Positions 1 through 10,931 of a stretch of 32,053 nt of DNA are shown here, piece after piece. The position numbers and the translations under genes are program-made. The stretch is from Gnetum montanum (taxonomy: Eukaryota > Streptophyta > Gnetopsida > Gnetales > Gnetaceae): assembly GCA_015680685.1 (NCBI GenBank), contig MNCI01026334.1, positions 268,452 to 300,504 of the forward strand, in the 5' to 3' direction. Each line of letters starts with the position of its first letter. Within the stretch, counting starts at the first letter, position 1. Below the pieces are notes generated by a model, which was given only the letters and a program-made list of their open reading frames with translations, was not told the DNA's origin and made no database searches.

Positions 1-1429
1 CAATAAAATGGATGTCATGGATGGGGATGAAACAAGAAATGATTGATTGCAGGAAATGTTTAAAGAAAATAAGTTAACAATTGCACCAAAAAGAAATGCT
101 AGTGGGTCCTCCCCAAAGTAGGCTCATGCCCTTTATGCCCTAACAAACCCACAAACCAAAGAGTTCATAGGCTCTAGGAATGTCATTTGGAAGCAAGAGT
201 TAAAAAATTACCCACAAGAATTCACCAAAGAAAAACAATGCATCAACCCAGCATGGACTAGTGATAAAACTGGCAATGAGATGAAAAAATGGGGAGAAAG
301 ATGGAGAGGAGAGAATGGAATGGAATCCTAAGAACAAGGTTGTGTAAAGTCCCTTGTGTATCTTATGGTTAATGTGACTGAGTAGAACTCATCCCAAATC
401 TAGACACAAACAAACCACATCTAGTGACCTTGCATCAACACACTTGACCAATCCATCCACTTGAAGTAACAAGAATGCTTCCACAAAGAGTGACCACCAT
501 CCCAAGGAGAGTGAGATGGAGAAGCAGGAAGCAAGAAAAGGCCTTAGTTAGAGGGAACCTTCAAGCATGGGTAACATGTATTTTTATTTCCATAACCAAT
601 GCTTGTAGCCCATATTACTTCATTATGTCTAAGGGATGTACTTTGAATTCTCACACCTTTTTTTTTTTTGCATGAGAACCACACCATGCAAAGACTTATT
701 TTTATTCACTCAGCTTCCCAGTTTTTGAAAAATGTCAGAATGGTGAAAAACCCAAGAAAAAGCATCCAAGCACCTAAGAGAATGACTAGCACAAATGCAT
801 CGAATCCCCTCAAAGTCATACCCTTTTCATCCTTTGAGCCTTTCCTTGGTTTGAAAAGTATCCAGCCACTAATTCATTAAAAGTTTACTTAGAAAAAGAG
901 GGACTATACAATTCCAAGCCAAAGGAAACCATAGAGTTGTATGGATGAGTGGATAGTGTGGGCTCATTGCCTATTTTACCAATAGAACCATACCTTAATA
1001 TCAGCATCATAATTCAAAGGTAAAAACCAAACATTAGCAATCAATATGATATAATTCAATCCACCATCCTGAGCACTTATTGGATGACAAATAAAAGTAA
1101 ATCAAGCAATCAAACAAATAGTAAAAATATGAATGATGGTATAAAACAAAAATAAGAAAAGTTGAAAAAATGTGTAAAAAAAATGTGTGAAACAAAAATA
1201 TGAAAACAAAAATGTGTAAAACAAAAATTCAAAAAGAACTGAGGGCCTAGAACAATTAGGATAGGTAGCCATCTCCCCCATGACTGAGTTGGAAGGAGGA
1301 GATCTAAAATAGTGAGCAAGGTTGTCTACTAATAGAGATAGCATGTGTATTGGCTATCCTAAGCTCATCAAAAGGTTTGGTTTGTTGCACGTTGAACAAC
1401 AGTTTCTTGTTTGGGCTCTCAGGTTTGTA
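1..1429 (-). other. 3' untranslated region of element A
   Basis: This stretch lies downstream of the integrase on the minus strand and has no convincing coding frame. No env-like reading frame is visible. It opens with a T-rich stretch (minus strand, about 1250-1110). The segment at about 559-620 aligns by eye with the last part of element D's 3' region before the LTR at 28789. In A the sequence continues for over 550 bases beyond that point with no LTR. A short poly-T run on the plus strand lies at 659-670. Confidence 0.5.
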
Positions 1430-2530
1430 TATTATCATGGCTCTAAAGGAAAAGTTGCATAAATAATATAAGGTCCTTTCCACAGTGTTTGAAATTTAGT
1501 ACGTTGTGGCACATGTGTGGGATTCTAGTAGAGAACCTTATCTCCCAGTTAATATTTAACTTTCCTAATCCTTAGGTCATGACGTTGCTTATTGAATGCC
1601 TTATGCAATTCATTAGATGATAGGATAGCTAGTCAGTTTTCATCTAGTAAATTAAGGGTTAGTAATCATTATTTCTGTGCTAGGTCAAGTTCAAGGTTGA
1701 GGTCACATGCCATGGATAGTGTACAGAGCTTAGTTTGAATGGGAAGCATTGGTAATTTACTATACACTGACTCATAGGGAGAGTAGCCTGTAGGAAGTTT
1801 CCATGTGGAGCAGTATGCCCAAAGAGCATCATTTAGTTTAGTGCTTCAGTCTCACCTAAACTTGCTAATAGTTCTTGTTAATATTTTCATAATCTCCCTA
1901 TTGGTGACTTCGACTTGACCGTTCTCTTGGGGGTGGTATGGTGTTGTTAGTTTGTGTTCAACCCCTAAGTGTTGCATTAATTTCTAAAAAGTTGCACCTG
2001 TGAAGTGTGTATCATTGTCTGAAATAAGTGCACACAATACACCAACCCTATTTATGATTTGTTGTTGAATAAATCATGCAACTGTAGATGATGTACAATC
2101 TTTAATAGCAGCTGCTTCAGCCCATTTTGTTAGGTAATCAATGACAACAATAATATAAGCTTTTCCATTGGACATTGGTGTAATTGTACCCATAAAATTA
2201 ATTCCCCAAATGTTGAAGGGTTCTAACGATTGAATCCATTGTTATGGACCCTCCATTCTAGCAGTCATTCCCCCATCATGTTGACAGTGCTCACAAGATT
2301 GGACAAAATAATAGGCATCCTAAAATAATGTAGGCTAATAATATCCTGCAAGAAGGATCTTGATGGCCATTCATCTCCTAGTGTAATGACCCCCACAAGG
2401 ACCCTCATGAGCATCTTGGAGAACTCGTAGTTGATTTATATTAGGAACACACCATTGAACCAAGCCATCAAGATACACTTTGTAAAGTTACCCATTGATC
2501 TCCATAAAGTACTTGGCTTAGTGAAGAAAC
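1430..2530 (-). pseudogene. int: Integrase of element A, first catalytic Asp lost
   Basis: Integrase would insert the element's cDNA into host chromatin. The minus strand reads a zinc-binding HHCC region (histidines in AHEGPCGGHY, cysteines in CEHCQ), then a DDE core. The first catalytic position reads GINFMG where the family has GIDFMG, so Asp is Asn (codon 2197-2199). The second Asp is kept in LISDND (2017-2019) and the Glu in GQVEV (1909-1911). The C-terminal GPY/F-type motif reads LWKGPYIIY (near 1449-1486). LNDALWAY, usual for Athila-type integrases, is present. Several stops interrupt the frame. It is a dead copy of a clearly recognisable domain. Confidence 0.85.
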
Positions 2531-2532
2531 TG

Positions 2533-3249
2533 TTATTTCTTCTTAAGGTTTAACTCTTGTGGTGTTTGTTGGGTGAGGAGATAGGTAAGAATGCTACTGT
2601 ACCAGTTTTTCTCCATGGGTGATTGATTTTTCACTACACCAGAAAAGAGGAATTCATCAGGGAAATAATTAGAAATTGGATACTCATCCTCTTTTTTGTC
2701 CAATCGCAACCAAGATAAATGATCAGCAACTACATTCTTGGTGCCTTTACGATTGATCATCGTAAGATCAAACTCTTGTAAGATTACAAGCCATCATATG
2801 ATATGAGGGCTTACCATTGGCTTATTCATGAGGAATTAGATTGCACTATGATCTGTATGTACATATACTTTATATCCTAATACATAGAGTCTAAACTTTT
2901 CTAGTGTAAACACTATAGCCATTAATTCTTTCTTTGTGGTATTGTAGTTAAGTTGTGCACCAGAGATACTTCTACTTGCATATTGGATGTAATAATGATG
3001 CTTCTAGTCATCTAACTATGTAAGTACAGCTCCTAAAGCATAGTTGGATGCGTTAGTCATGATATGGAATGGTTTGAACCAATCAGGAGCTTGTAGAATG
3101 GGTGTTTCTACTAGCTTCTATTTTAGAGTTTAGAAAGCTAATTCACATTCCCTAGTCCACTCAAGAGGTACATCCTTTTTTGTTAATTCCACCAATGATT
3201 TGGCAACCTTTGAAAAGTTCTTAATAAATCTCTTATAGTAGCCAGTATG
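2533..3249 (-). pseudogene. rnh: RNase H domain and tether of element A
   Basis: RNase H degrades the RNA strand during reverse transcription. The frame reads SFLGHTGYYKRFIKNFSK (the RT-RNase H tether), then LEWTRECELAF, then TNASNYALGAVL. The last is the first catalytic site, where Asp has become Asn (AAC codon at 3052-3054). TKKELMAIVFTLEKF keeps the Glu and VHTDHSAI keeps an Asp. The end reads GTKNVVADHLS, the usual Athila-type junction before the integrase linker. An open stretch of 75 codons remains at 2533-2760. Several in-frame stops lie upstream. Confidence 0.85.
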
Positions 3250-4360
3250 TCCAAGGAATGACCGAATATCTTTGACAATTTTCGATTGACGGGCAATTCC
3301 TTAGATAATTTTGATTTTCTCGGGGTCTACCTCTATCCCTATGTGTGAGATTTTGTGCCCTAGTACTATGCCTTCTTGGACCATCAAATGGCTTTTCTAC
3401 TAGTTGAGCCTCAAATTGGTTTCTACACATCTTTTTAACACTTGCTCCAACGTGTCCAAGGCTTGATCAAAGTTTTCTCCATAAGTGAATAAGTCATCCA
3501 TAAAGACCTCCACACCATTTCCTATTTGCTATTGGAATATGCTTAGAACTAGTCATTGAAATGTTGTAGGGGCATTACACAAGCCAAACGGCATTTATTT
3601 GTATGCAAACGTTCCCCAGGGATTAGTGAATGTAGTCTTGGCTTGGTCTTTTGGGGCTATTTTTATTTGGTTATATTAGCTATATCCATCTAGAAAACTA
3701 TAATAGTGATGCCCTATGATGATGTCTAAGACTTGGTCAACAAATGGTAATGGAAAGTTATCTTTGAATGCTGTCATATTCAGTAGCCTGAGATCTATGC
3801 ACACCCTCCATTTGCCTTCCTTTTTAGGCACAATAACTAAGGGGCTAATCCATTCACTATCAGCAATGGGGTATATGAACCTAGCCTTGAGAAGATGTTC
3901 AATTTCTTCCTTAACTACTTTCTTTACCTTTGGGCTCAAACGCCTCTGCAGTTGTCTTCGAGGCTTCATGGAGGGGTCAGTGTAAATTCTATGTTGGCAT
4001 ATCCTAGGATCTATTCTAGTTAATTCAAGATATGACCAAGTGAAGGCTTCCAACCATTTATTTATTACCTTTATTAGTTCTTCTTTCTATTGAGGAGAAA
4101 GCTTAGCATTGATAATTACCAGTTTTCCATTTTTAAGGAACATGTATTCCATACCAGTGGGCAATGGTTTCAGCTTAAGGGGCTTCTACTTAAATTTCTC
4201 AAGGATTTCCAACTTCCCCCAGTTGATATTTTCAAGGTTAAGACTTGGAAGTTGGTAGTGGACTTGCTCTAGTGCATCTATGCTATCAATGTAATCACAA
4301 TTCAAACCCTTAGTTGGTTCCATGCATATGAGTAAAACTGCTTGCTTGATCAGCTATCAG
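3250..4360 (-). pseudogene. rt: Reverse transcriptase of element A
   Basis: This domain would copy the element's RNA into cDNA. The longest open piece, 3676-4053, encodes 125 residues including WISPLVIVPKKEGKWRVCID and FPLPFVDQVLD, and stops just after FLDGYS. Past the stop, the same domain continues with TFAYK, MPFGLCNAPTTFQ and VFMDDLFTYGENF. The catalytic FMDD (the Y/F-x-D-D box, 3493-3504) is intact. The lead-in from about 4360 (LKLKPLP, then QRRLSPKVKKVVKEEIEHLL) is typical of Athila-like Pol. At least three stops break the domain. Confidence 0.9.
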
Positions 4361-4743
4361 CCACTGGGTGTCTTCCTATTATGTGGCTACTAGATACAGG
4401 CATCTTTGTATGTTAGTCACTTGTGCACATTGATTGCATACAGGCAATTCTAAACTTTGCACAAAACATGACCTCTGTAAGTAATTACACCTTGTGTCAC
4501 TATATGCGATGCACAGATTTTTTTCTTCTCGATCTTTCCAAATGTATTTTCCTTTGATATTTCTAGGGAAAGATCATCGATTCCTAGGCATGCGTCGATG
4601 GTGCTTAGCCATGCTCTTCCCATTATGATTGGGAAGCCCCCCTTACCATTATTTACCTAAATCACCAGGAAGTTAGTTGGGTACGACCACCCACAAATTG
4701 TGGTGACAATGTCTTCCACCGGTCCCAATGGGACAATGACGGG

Positions 4744-4968
4744 CTAGTCGAACAACTCTAGATGGATATTGCTCTTTTTCAATGGAGGCAGGTTCCAGGC
4801 CTTATACATTTCTTGAGAAATCAAGTTGACACTGGAACCTAAATCCAAAAGAGCCTTGCACAACACATTTCTAGTGATTTCTAAGTATATCAGAGGACTC
4901 CCAAGATCAAAAAATTTCCTGGGAAGGTGGCCAGCTTTGATCCAATCGGTAATGGCATGTGTTAGCAT
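4744..4968 (-). pseudogene. pr: Aspartic protease of element A
   Basis: The retroviral-type protease cleaves Gag-Pol. The 74-codon open stretch reads GHLPRKFFDLGSPLIYLEI, then ALLDLGSSVNLISQEMY. DLG replaces the usual DTG/DSG and is typical of Athila-type proteases. The catalytic Asp codon is at 4843-4845. The domain is open but has no intact link to gag or RT. It matches the protease of element D (24450-24672) nearly residue for residue, so one family is certain. Confidence 0.85.
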
Positions 4969-5169
4969 GACGGTATACGTTGAGTGCGGTGATTGGATTG
5001 AAGGGGGCTCTGAAGTTTTAATTGATACTGAGGTGTCTAAAGAATCAACCGCTTGTGATTACAAGAGCTTGGTTGAATTGTTGGTTCTAAAGAAAGGTAT
5101 TTTCTTCATGTGGTTGTTGGAATCAAGAGTAGGTTGAGAGTTAATAGCCCTCATGGCATTACATTGCTG

Positions 5170-6928
5170 CGGCTAGATAGGGATTTCACCTTGCATCACG
5201 AGAGCAGGTGGTAGTGGAGCTATTGGTGGAAGAGATGTGGCCAAATGAGAAGGATGATATGCTTGCAGAATATTACCTCTATAAGAGGGAGTCCCATAAT
5301 ACTCGTGGGATTGGTCGTGAGGTTGAGAAGTGACGTGACCAGTAGAGTCACATGGGGAGATTGGCCGCTGCATGTAAATTCCATACGGGTCAAGTTGCCG
5401 ATAAGGATACTATTGCCTTGATGGTGGCATTCCCCATGATTGTGGATGTTGCCACTATTGATATTGCTCAATTGGTTGTGGTGCAGTTCCACTGGGATAA
5501 TATGTTAAGGGTTGGTGGAACTTCCTTAGGTTACCTTGAGGATAATGTAACCTCGGGGTGTCTGCCTTTTGTTTAATTGTGGGTTGAGTGCATACACCCT
5601 AGACTCCTGTAGATGTGAGATTACATGGTAACATCCCTTAGGATGGTCATATTGACATATCTCACATCCATTATCATTATCTGTTTCCGAATTCACAAAC
5701 TCTTCAATGATGGCAACTTTTCCCTTACCCTTGCTACGTGCATGTTCAACCTCTTTCTTTTTTCTTTTCTCACTACCTTACTCTCTAGACTCCTCTACTA
5801 TTTTAAGAATAGCTTGAAATCTATTTTCTAGGGAATCCCACATTTGATCTACCTTTGCTGAAACTTCTGATGTCATCTTTTGGATAGGCAAAGTTTTCCT
5901 ATTCACCATCTCTTCGAGTGGTGACTCTTCTTCATCCTTACAAAATCTTACTCCCCTCTTCCGAAGGGAAAGATCTTGGTTATACTCTTCTGCACTTTCT
6001 CTCTTCTATAGCTCACCTTCTTCCTTAGCAACTTNTACTCCACCTATGAATGGATTCTGGTTCTAAAGACCAGTACCAACTTTTTTCTTCTTTAACTAAT
6101 ATCCATGGGAACAACTTAAGTTTTTCCATTCGTTCTCTATGTTCTATAAGGCACACGCATCATGGAATGCTTGTAAATGATTCTAAGGATTAGCGTTGTA
6201 TCCCCCTTCAAATGATTCTAAGGAGATGTTGAAGGAGATGATGAAGGTGAAGAAGAAGGACAACCGTCATCATGACAGTGTTTGCTACCTTCTCTTTTGC
6301 GATCTTGTCCCTAATCATGATTGTGATCAGAATGTCCATCATTATCATGAGTTCATGTTCCTTTTTTGGACCCTTTGTGTCCATGGGTATTAGAACCTGG
6401 GGTATGAATAGTGGAATTAAGGTTCTAATACACAACCCCTTTGCCAAAGTCAAGGGGAGGAACATTGTTGTGTGGGCGATTGCCTAAGGTAGGTTCACCA
6501 CCCTTATTTTTGCTTAAGACATGTGGGACATCCTAGGACCACTTACCCTTCAAAGACTTATGATGTCTCTCCTGTTGCAAGTCCCTTTGATGTTGTGCCT
6601 CTATGGGATGATATTCTCTCGAGTCATGGTCTTGCACAACGTATTCTGCATGTAAATGTGGCATGCCAATTCATGTAAGAGCATGAAGAAGCATGCTCGG
6701 GACCAAATGATCGGGAGGTAACACTATGTTACCTTCTAAGTCTTGCCAATGTAGTTGTTCGTCTTGATGAGGGATAAAGGTGAAGTTTGGTATATACTCA
6801 TCGGGATGAATATATACCACTCGAACTTGTTGAGGGACTAGTAGATCAATGTCATGTGTATTACGTCATCGATTGTTTCCTATTTTAGACCTAGGCGGTG
6901 AGCTGCTTTCATATGAAGAAGGAGACAT
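5170..6928 (-). pseudogene. gag: Gag of element A, with internal deletion
   Basis: Gag forms the particle and packages RNA. The start at 6928 reads MSPSSYESSSPPR, like element D's MSSSHRKN. Parts in order: an N-terminal domain (YIHPDEYIPNFTFIPHQDE), an Asp/His/Arg-rich linker around 6270-6340, the core Gag domain (EGGYNANP, NIENEW, SWYWSLEPESIHRW; about 6040-6210), a charged region, a zinc-knuckle variant CEICQYDHPKGC, and a Pro/Tyr/Ser-rich tail to about 5170. Compared with C and D, roughly 300 bases are missing right where the sequence has its only N (6035), and the frame shifts there. Many stops. Confidence 0.75.
6035..6035. other. Ambiguous base (N) at a deletion junction
   Basis: This is the only N in the window. 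It falls between SIHRW and the KEEGEL block of element A's Gag, where C and D both have about 300 more bases. It may mark an assembly or consensus problem, not a biological deletion. Confidence 0.8.
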
Positions 6929-7028
6929 ACTTGTCTATTCAATGTGCAATGTATTCTTGTTTATTATTTTCTCAACCAACCATAATGGTTCATTCCAACG
7001 ATGTGAATGATTTCCTATGTTAACTAAG

Positions 7029-7046
7029 TCCCCAGCAATGGCACCA
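7029..7046 (-). other. Primer binding site of element A (tRNA-Asp type)
   Basis: The minus strand reads tggtgccattgctgggga, one base after the LTR end. Athila-type elements usually have a PBS complementary to the tRNA-Asp 3' end (tggcgccgttgccgggga from general knowledge). This differs at only a few positions, mostly transitions. Confidence 0.8.
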
Positions 7047-7047
7047 A

Positions 7048-7978
7048 TCATGAGTAGTGAGGTACCTTCTACGCTCAACCATACGAATACTAGTATTTCA
7101 TGCACAATTCGGTTGAATTCCAAGGACTAAGTACTTGTGCGCCCTTGTGGAACAAGGATGGGTTGGTTGATCGTTATCTTCCCAAGCTTACCTATATGTC
7201 ACAATTGTATGGTTAAGTAAGCTTGAGGCATATGATTTTTATAGCTTTTATGTTTTTATGTCCTATGCTAGTAAGGAAGAAGAGAGGTAACTAAGTGACT
7301 AATTTAACTTAACTATTCATTAACTAAGTTCTAACTAATCCTAACACTAGCATCTGTTCCCACTTACCGTACACATCCTGAACTAGTGCAACACTGTTGG
7401 GATTACCAAATGCTAATCGTTACTAGGTTACAAAGCATTATATGCATGCTCAAAGTGGTCATGCTTGTGTAATTTAACAATTTGCTTAATTGATCAAAAT
7501 GAATTGTTGTGCTAATAACATAAATGTAAAGTGCATAAAATAAAATAAATGCATAAGAAAATAAAATAAAAGAAATATGTAAGAAAAAAAATCTCAAGTG
7601 CTGCAAAGATGAATCAAAGAGCTTGTCTTTATCGCCAACACAATGGTGTCCTCAAGTACATCAATGCTTAAATAAAGATCCGTCCACACTTAGACCTCCT
7701 GTTGTGGGCACTTGGAAAACACTCTAACTTTCAAACAGACTACAACAATTTTGCTACTTGACTGCTAAATGACTTCCTCCCAATTGTGCTCCTGGGTACT
7801 GTATTTATAGACATGGGAGCAACTACTCTAATAATTAGAGTAACCACTCTAATAATAAAAATAACTGCTAAAGTAACTGCTAGAGTAACCACTCTAATAA
7901 TTAGAATAACTACTAGAGTAACCGCTAGAGTAACCACTTAAGTAATTAGAGTAACTGCTAGAGTAACTGCTCTCATCA
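7048..7978 (-). repeat. 5' LTR of element A
   Basis: On the minus strand it begins TGATGAGAGC and ends CTCATGA (the family end is CTCATCA), one base before the PBS. The length is 931 bp. The TATA-like box is ctataaata near 7807, and its distance to the LTR end (about 760 bp) matches solo LTR G. The last 50 bases resemble LTRs G and C (tatggttgagcgtag, then ggtacct). U3 carries an array of short repeats. Small open frames inside are not genes. Confidence 0.8.
7817..7970 (-). repeat. Short tandem and palindromic repeats in U3 of element A's LTR
   Basis: The array just upstream of the TATA-like box is built from the plus-strand core agagtaac[c/t][a/g]ct, repeated at spacings of about 12 and 21 bases. 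It is mixed with near-palindromes such as actctaataattagagt. The position is where LTR enhancers usually lie. A regulatory role is inferred. Confidence 0.7.
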
Positions 7979-8146
7979 AGGATGAAATAAAGAAGATTAT
8001 TGCATTCATGAAGATACTCTAATCTTCATGACTCAATAACTTAGTGATTCTATCAATCCCATTATCTCTACTATTGAATTAACTAAGGCATATTACTTTC
8101 AAACTTTACTAAGTAATCTGAAAAGAGTAAAGATCTCATTAATTAT

Positions 8147-8570
8147 TTGGTAACCTTTAGGAATAGGTGCATGATGTTAACAAATTCTTCATGTACTATA
8201 CTAGATAGAATTTCCAATTTTCTTTTGTGATGAGCTTTAGAATGGTATCACTCTCTACCACATGGGTAAATCACATCCTTGGAGCAACTCTTCACAACCT
8301 TTGAAAGGAGATTTAAATACAACATGTCCAAGTGTAGAACACTTACTCAACTACTTTTCCTTAAGTCTCAAATGAGTTGATTGGCAAGTTCATCCCTTGA
8401 TGAATTATAATGAACATACAGCTTCCCTATTATCTTCTAAAGTGTAAGTTGTTGAACATATTCAAAATAATGGTCAATGATTACAAAAACAAGATCACTT
8501 ATCCAAGGCCATTATCTCTTAATGATGCTCTATTATTAGCTAAAATGATTAAACAAGCACTAATTTAAAG
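8147..8570 (+). pseudogene. gag: Gag core fragment of element B
   Basis: The frame reads LVTFRNRCMMLTNSSC, then ALEWYHSLPHG (8234-8266), then LEQLFTTFERRFKYN, then a Gln/Leu-rich stretch. The aliphatic-x-W-Y-x-x-L block followed by F-x-x-x-F is the Retrotrans_gag signature of plant gypsy elements. Several stops interrupt it. The start of the protein is missing, probably removed by A's insertion at 7978/7979. Confidence 0.65.
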
Positions 8571-9561
8571 AATCAATCCAAAATGATTTAACTTTAAAAA
8601 AAAAGTAAATATGAAAATAAAAAGAGAAGTTTTCATCTCAAACTTAGGGTATTTTAGCTATTTTTTTCATATTTGTAAGCAACAATAGTCATAGATGCTC
8701 CTTCTTAAAAATAGCTACCTATCTAGCCATAGTTAGAACCATTGAGTTTAGCTCAATCTAATCAACCAGAATAAAGTAACAATAACAATAATCAAAAATA
8801 ACTCAATCCACCCAAGGATCACTCAAAATACCATAAGTTCCCTATGAAGCATTATGTGTTATTTAACTCTTTGTTCAGGGAATATCATATGTAGCAAAAT
8901 AAAGATCAGTTCAAACCAAAGTAAGATTTAAATATATGGAACTCATAACTATGGATCCTTCCTAGCATATGAAGAGAAATCCTGAAATCATAAAGTGATA
9001 TGAATCATTGAATTTTTTCTACTATCATCAAATTACATGACATGACATGAACAACTACAATACCCTAAAGGATAATATCTAAGATCTAGTAAGAAAAGGA
9101 AAATTCTTTTTAATTTTCCTACTCATCCTAAAAATTAGGAATGAAAAATTTTCCAAGATCCATTAGAAAAACATAATGTCATATCTAATTTTCACATGAA
9201 TAATATCTATTTTGACTTAAAAGTTACATTAATTCCTCAACAACCAATTTGTCTACGTACTCCTTTTATCTAAATTGATTAGCCTTTATTTCTTGTTAAC
9301 ATGGCAATAGTAAACTCATCACTAGTAACAACATAGTGTCAAACAAGCTTCCTTATCATGAACTATACTCCATTCTACTTTTCTCCTATCCTCTCCACCC
9401 TTATACCTACTTCTCCTCAAGTTCTCTTTGTTGTTAGTTCATCATTCCTTTTAACTGCAACAACTACCCTGCCTCATACTACTCATTAATATCATTCCTC
9501 ATAACATGCTTTAGCTATTATTCCTAATCTACATCTTCTCCTACCTTGTTCTTTCCTAAAA

Positions 9562-9605
9562 TCCATATTCTTATAAGGAGTCATCCATATTCTTATAAGG
9601 AGTCA
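9562..9605 (+). repeat. Perfect 22-bp tandem duplication
   Basis: Two identical 22-bp copies (9562-9583 and 9584-9605) sit in the Gag-protease linker of relic B. Because the surrounding DNA is heavily decayed but the copies are identical, the duplication is probably much younger than the element. Confidence 0.9.
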
Positions 9606-9789
9606 GTAAGATTTCTTAAATCATAGGATAAAGGAAAGAGTTAAGTTTTTATAGAGCCAACTAAATAATCTTTGAAATCTAGTAAGCAGGTTCTTTTTTC
9701 TTTGAACTAAATCCCAACCTATTTTCATCTTCCCTTCACTACCAAAAACTCTTGACATTGAAAATAAAGCTTTGAATTAATTAATTTTT

Positions 9790-10540
9790 GTCATGAAATC
9801 AAAGGGAATCAACTTATCTCTTTTTCACCTCATCTCTACCTTTAAGGAATAATGTTTAAGATTTGAGAAATTGTTGAAGAAGATAAATGTGCTTGTTAAT
9901 TTTTCATCTTAATTAAAGGCCATATCTTCAATACTACATGCTTCGTGCTATGATGTTGATTATCTTGTATTTTGTAACAAAAACATTAAAATAGATGCAA
10001 CTTCAAGTTTAGTTTACATATGATCTATCTACATATGTATCAAGGTCGATAACAACTACACCTTACTCTTAGTTAACGTGGATAAAGGAGTAGGTTCCAA
10101 TGTAATATCATGGATTATTATCAAGCTTCTTGGATTTTAAAAATAGTTCACTTATGTTAATTCCTATTCTTCTATTATTTCATTTAATAGAACTCAATTA
10201 GACATCCTAAGAATCATTAAGTTGCCTTTCGTAATAGGTGATCATTTTGCAGTTGAGTCTCTCTTTATGATTATTCATGATTGTTTAAGAATAAATGCTA
10301 TTTTTGGAAGATCTTAGTTAGCCTACCATTGAGCAATCTCATCTCTCATCTATCATGAGATCCATTATTCTTGCTGACATAGAAATATTAACGATATTTT
10401 CCCTTGATCAAGAACCGAAACTTAATTTTGTACAACCTTCCAAATCATCCACGTCCTCTATGACACATCTTAATTTTCAATCCCGTAGTCCCCTCATGAT
10501 CTCTAGTTCATATACATGGGATTTGAAGAGTTTATAGGCT
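9790..10540 (+). pseudogene. pr: Aspartic protease region of element B
   Basis: The lead-in reads SLFHLISTFKE and YDVDYLVFCNKN, resembling the conserved segment before the protease of Tat/Ogre-like gypsy elements. The active-site region reads VNVDKGVGSNVISW; the Asp is at 10081-10083 and the canonical D-G-G or D-N-G-S-S is altered. Further on, the same frame has LPFVIGDHFAVESLFM and NAIFGRS (usually NAILGRPW). After a frameshift the 60-codon open stretch 10355-10537 carries IEILTIF and DQEPKL, matching the G-D-Q region after the protease. Two stops lie inside the core frame. Confidence 0.6.
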
Positions 10541-10931
10541 TTATGTAATTATTTTACATTACACTTTGCAATGTTATTAGGCTTGAGGATAAATTTGAAT
10601 AAGATTTGGCTTTTCATTTGGATGGACCATTATACTTTTTAGTAGTATAGTCATTTTGTTTAATTGTATAACAAATTCTTTACCTATAGTTTAGTTTATC
10701 TTAAATTGTCTATCTTTGTAGGTAGCATGAAAAAATTTTTATGGGATGATGTGTGCGGTAAGATTTGTAAAATAATCAGTTCATAGAAATCAAAATTATT
10801 ATCTAAGAGTTTGTCCCCACTTAATGAAATTTTAAATCTTCTACATTAGTTTTCTTAAGGATATTACAACATTTTATCAGGAAATGTTAGCATATACCTT
10901 GATTTAAAATTAATGAAATAAATTTTTTAGA

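Larger units (their letters stand above)
1..7978 (-). mobile_element. Element A: Athila-like Ty3/gypsy LTR retrotransposon, cut by left window edge
   Basis: Read on the minus strand, the order is LTR, PBS, gag, PR, RT, RNase H, INT, 3' untranslated region, which is the Ty3/gypsy order. Athila-like placement rests on the PBS resembling the tRNA-Asp 3' end, a protease with D-L-G, RT reading FPLPFVDQ, and VADHLS at the end of RNase H. Every domain has stops or frameshifts, so the element is dead. The 3' LTR is not in the window. The 5' LTR edge at 7978 abuts relic B, so A probably inserted into B. It is the same family as elements C and D here. Confidence 0.85.
7979..10931 (+). mobile_element. 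Element B: Tat/Ogre-like gypsy relic
   Basis: A plus-strand gypsy remnant bounded left by A's LTR and right by LTR E. It contains a Gag core fragment near its left edge and a protease region near 9790-10540. Between them, 8570-9790 has no readable domain, only AT-rich, stop-filled sequence; this would be the Gag C-terminal region. 10541-10931 also holds nothing I can assign. The protease style (IFGRS for the usual ILGRPW) differs from the Athila-like copies. No LTR, PBS or polymerase is visible. Confidence 0.6.

Noticed and set aside
1102-1344. 80-codon minus-strand open frame, Phe/Tyr/Leu-rich, possible membrane or env-like protein
   Set aside because: It is a translation of the T-rich 3' untranslated region of element A. 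D has an equivalent T-rich stretch with no matching frame, and there is no signal or conserved motif.
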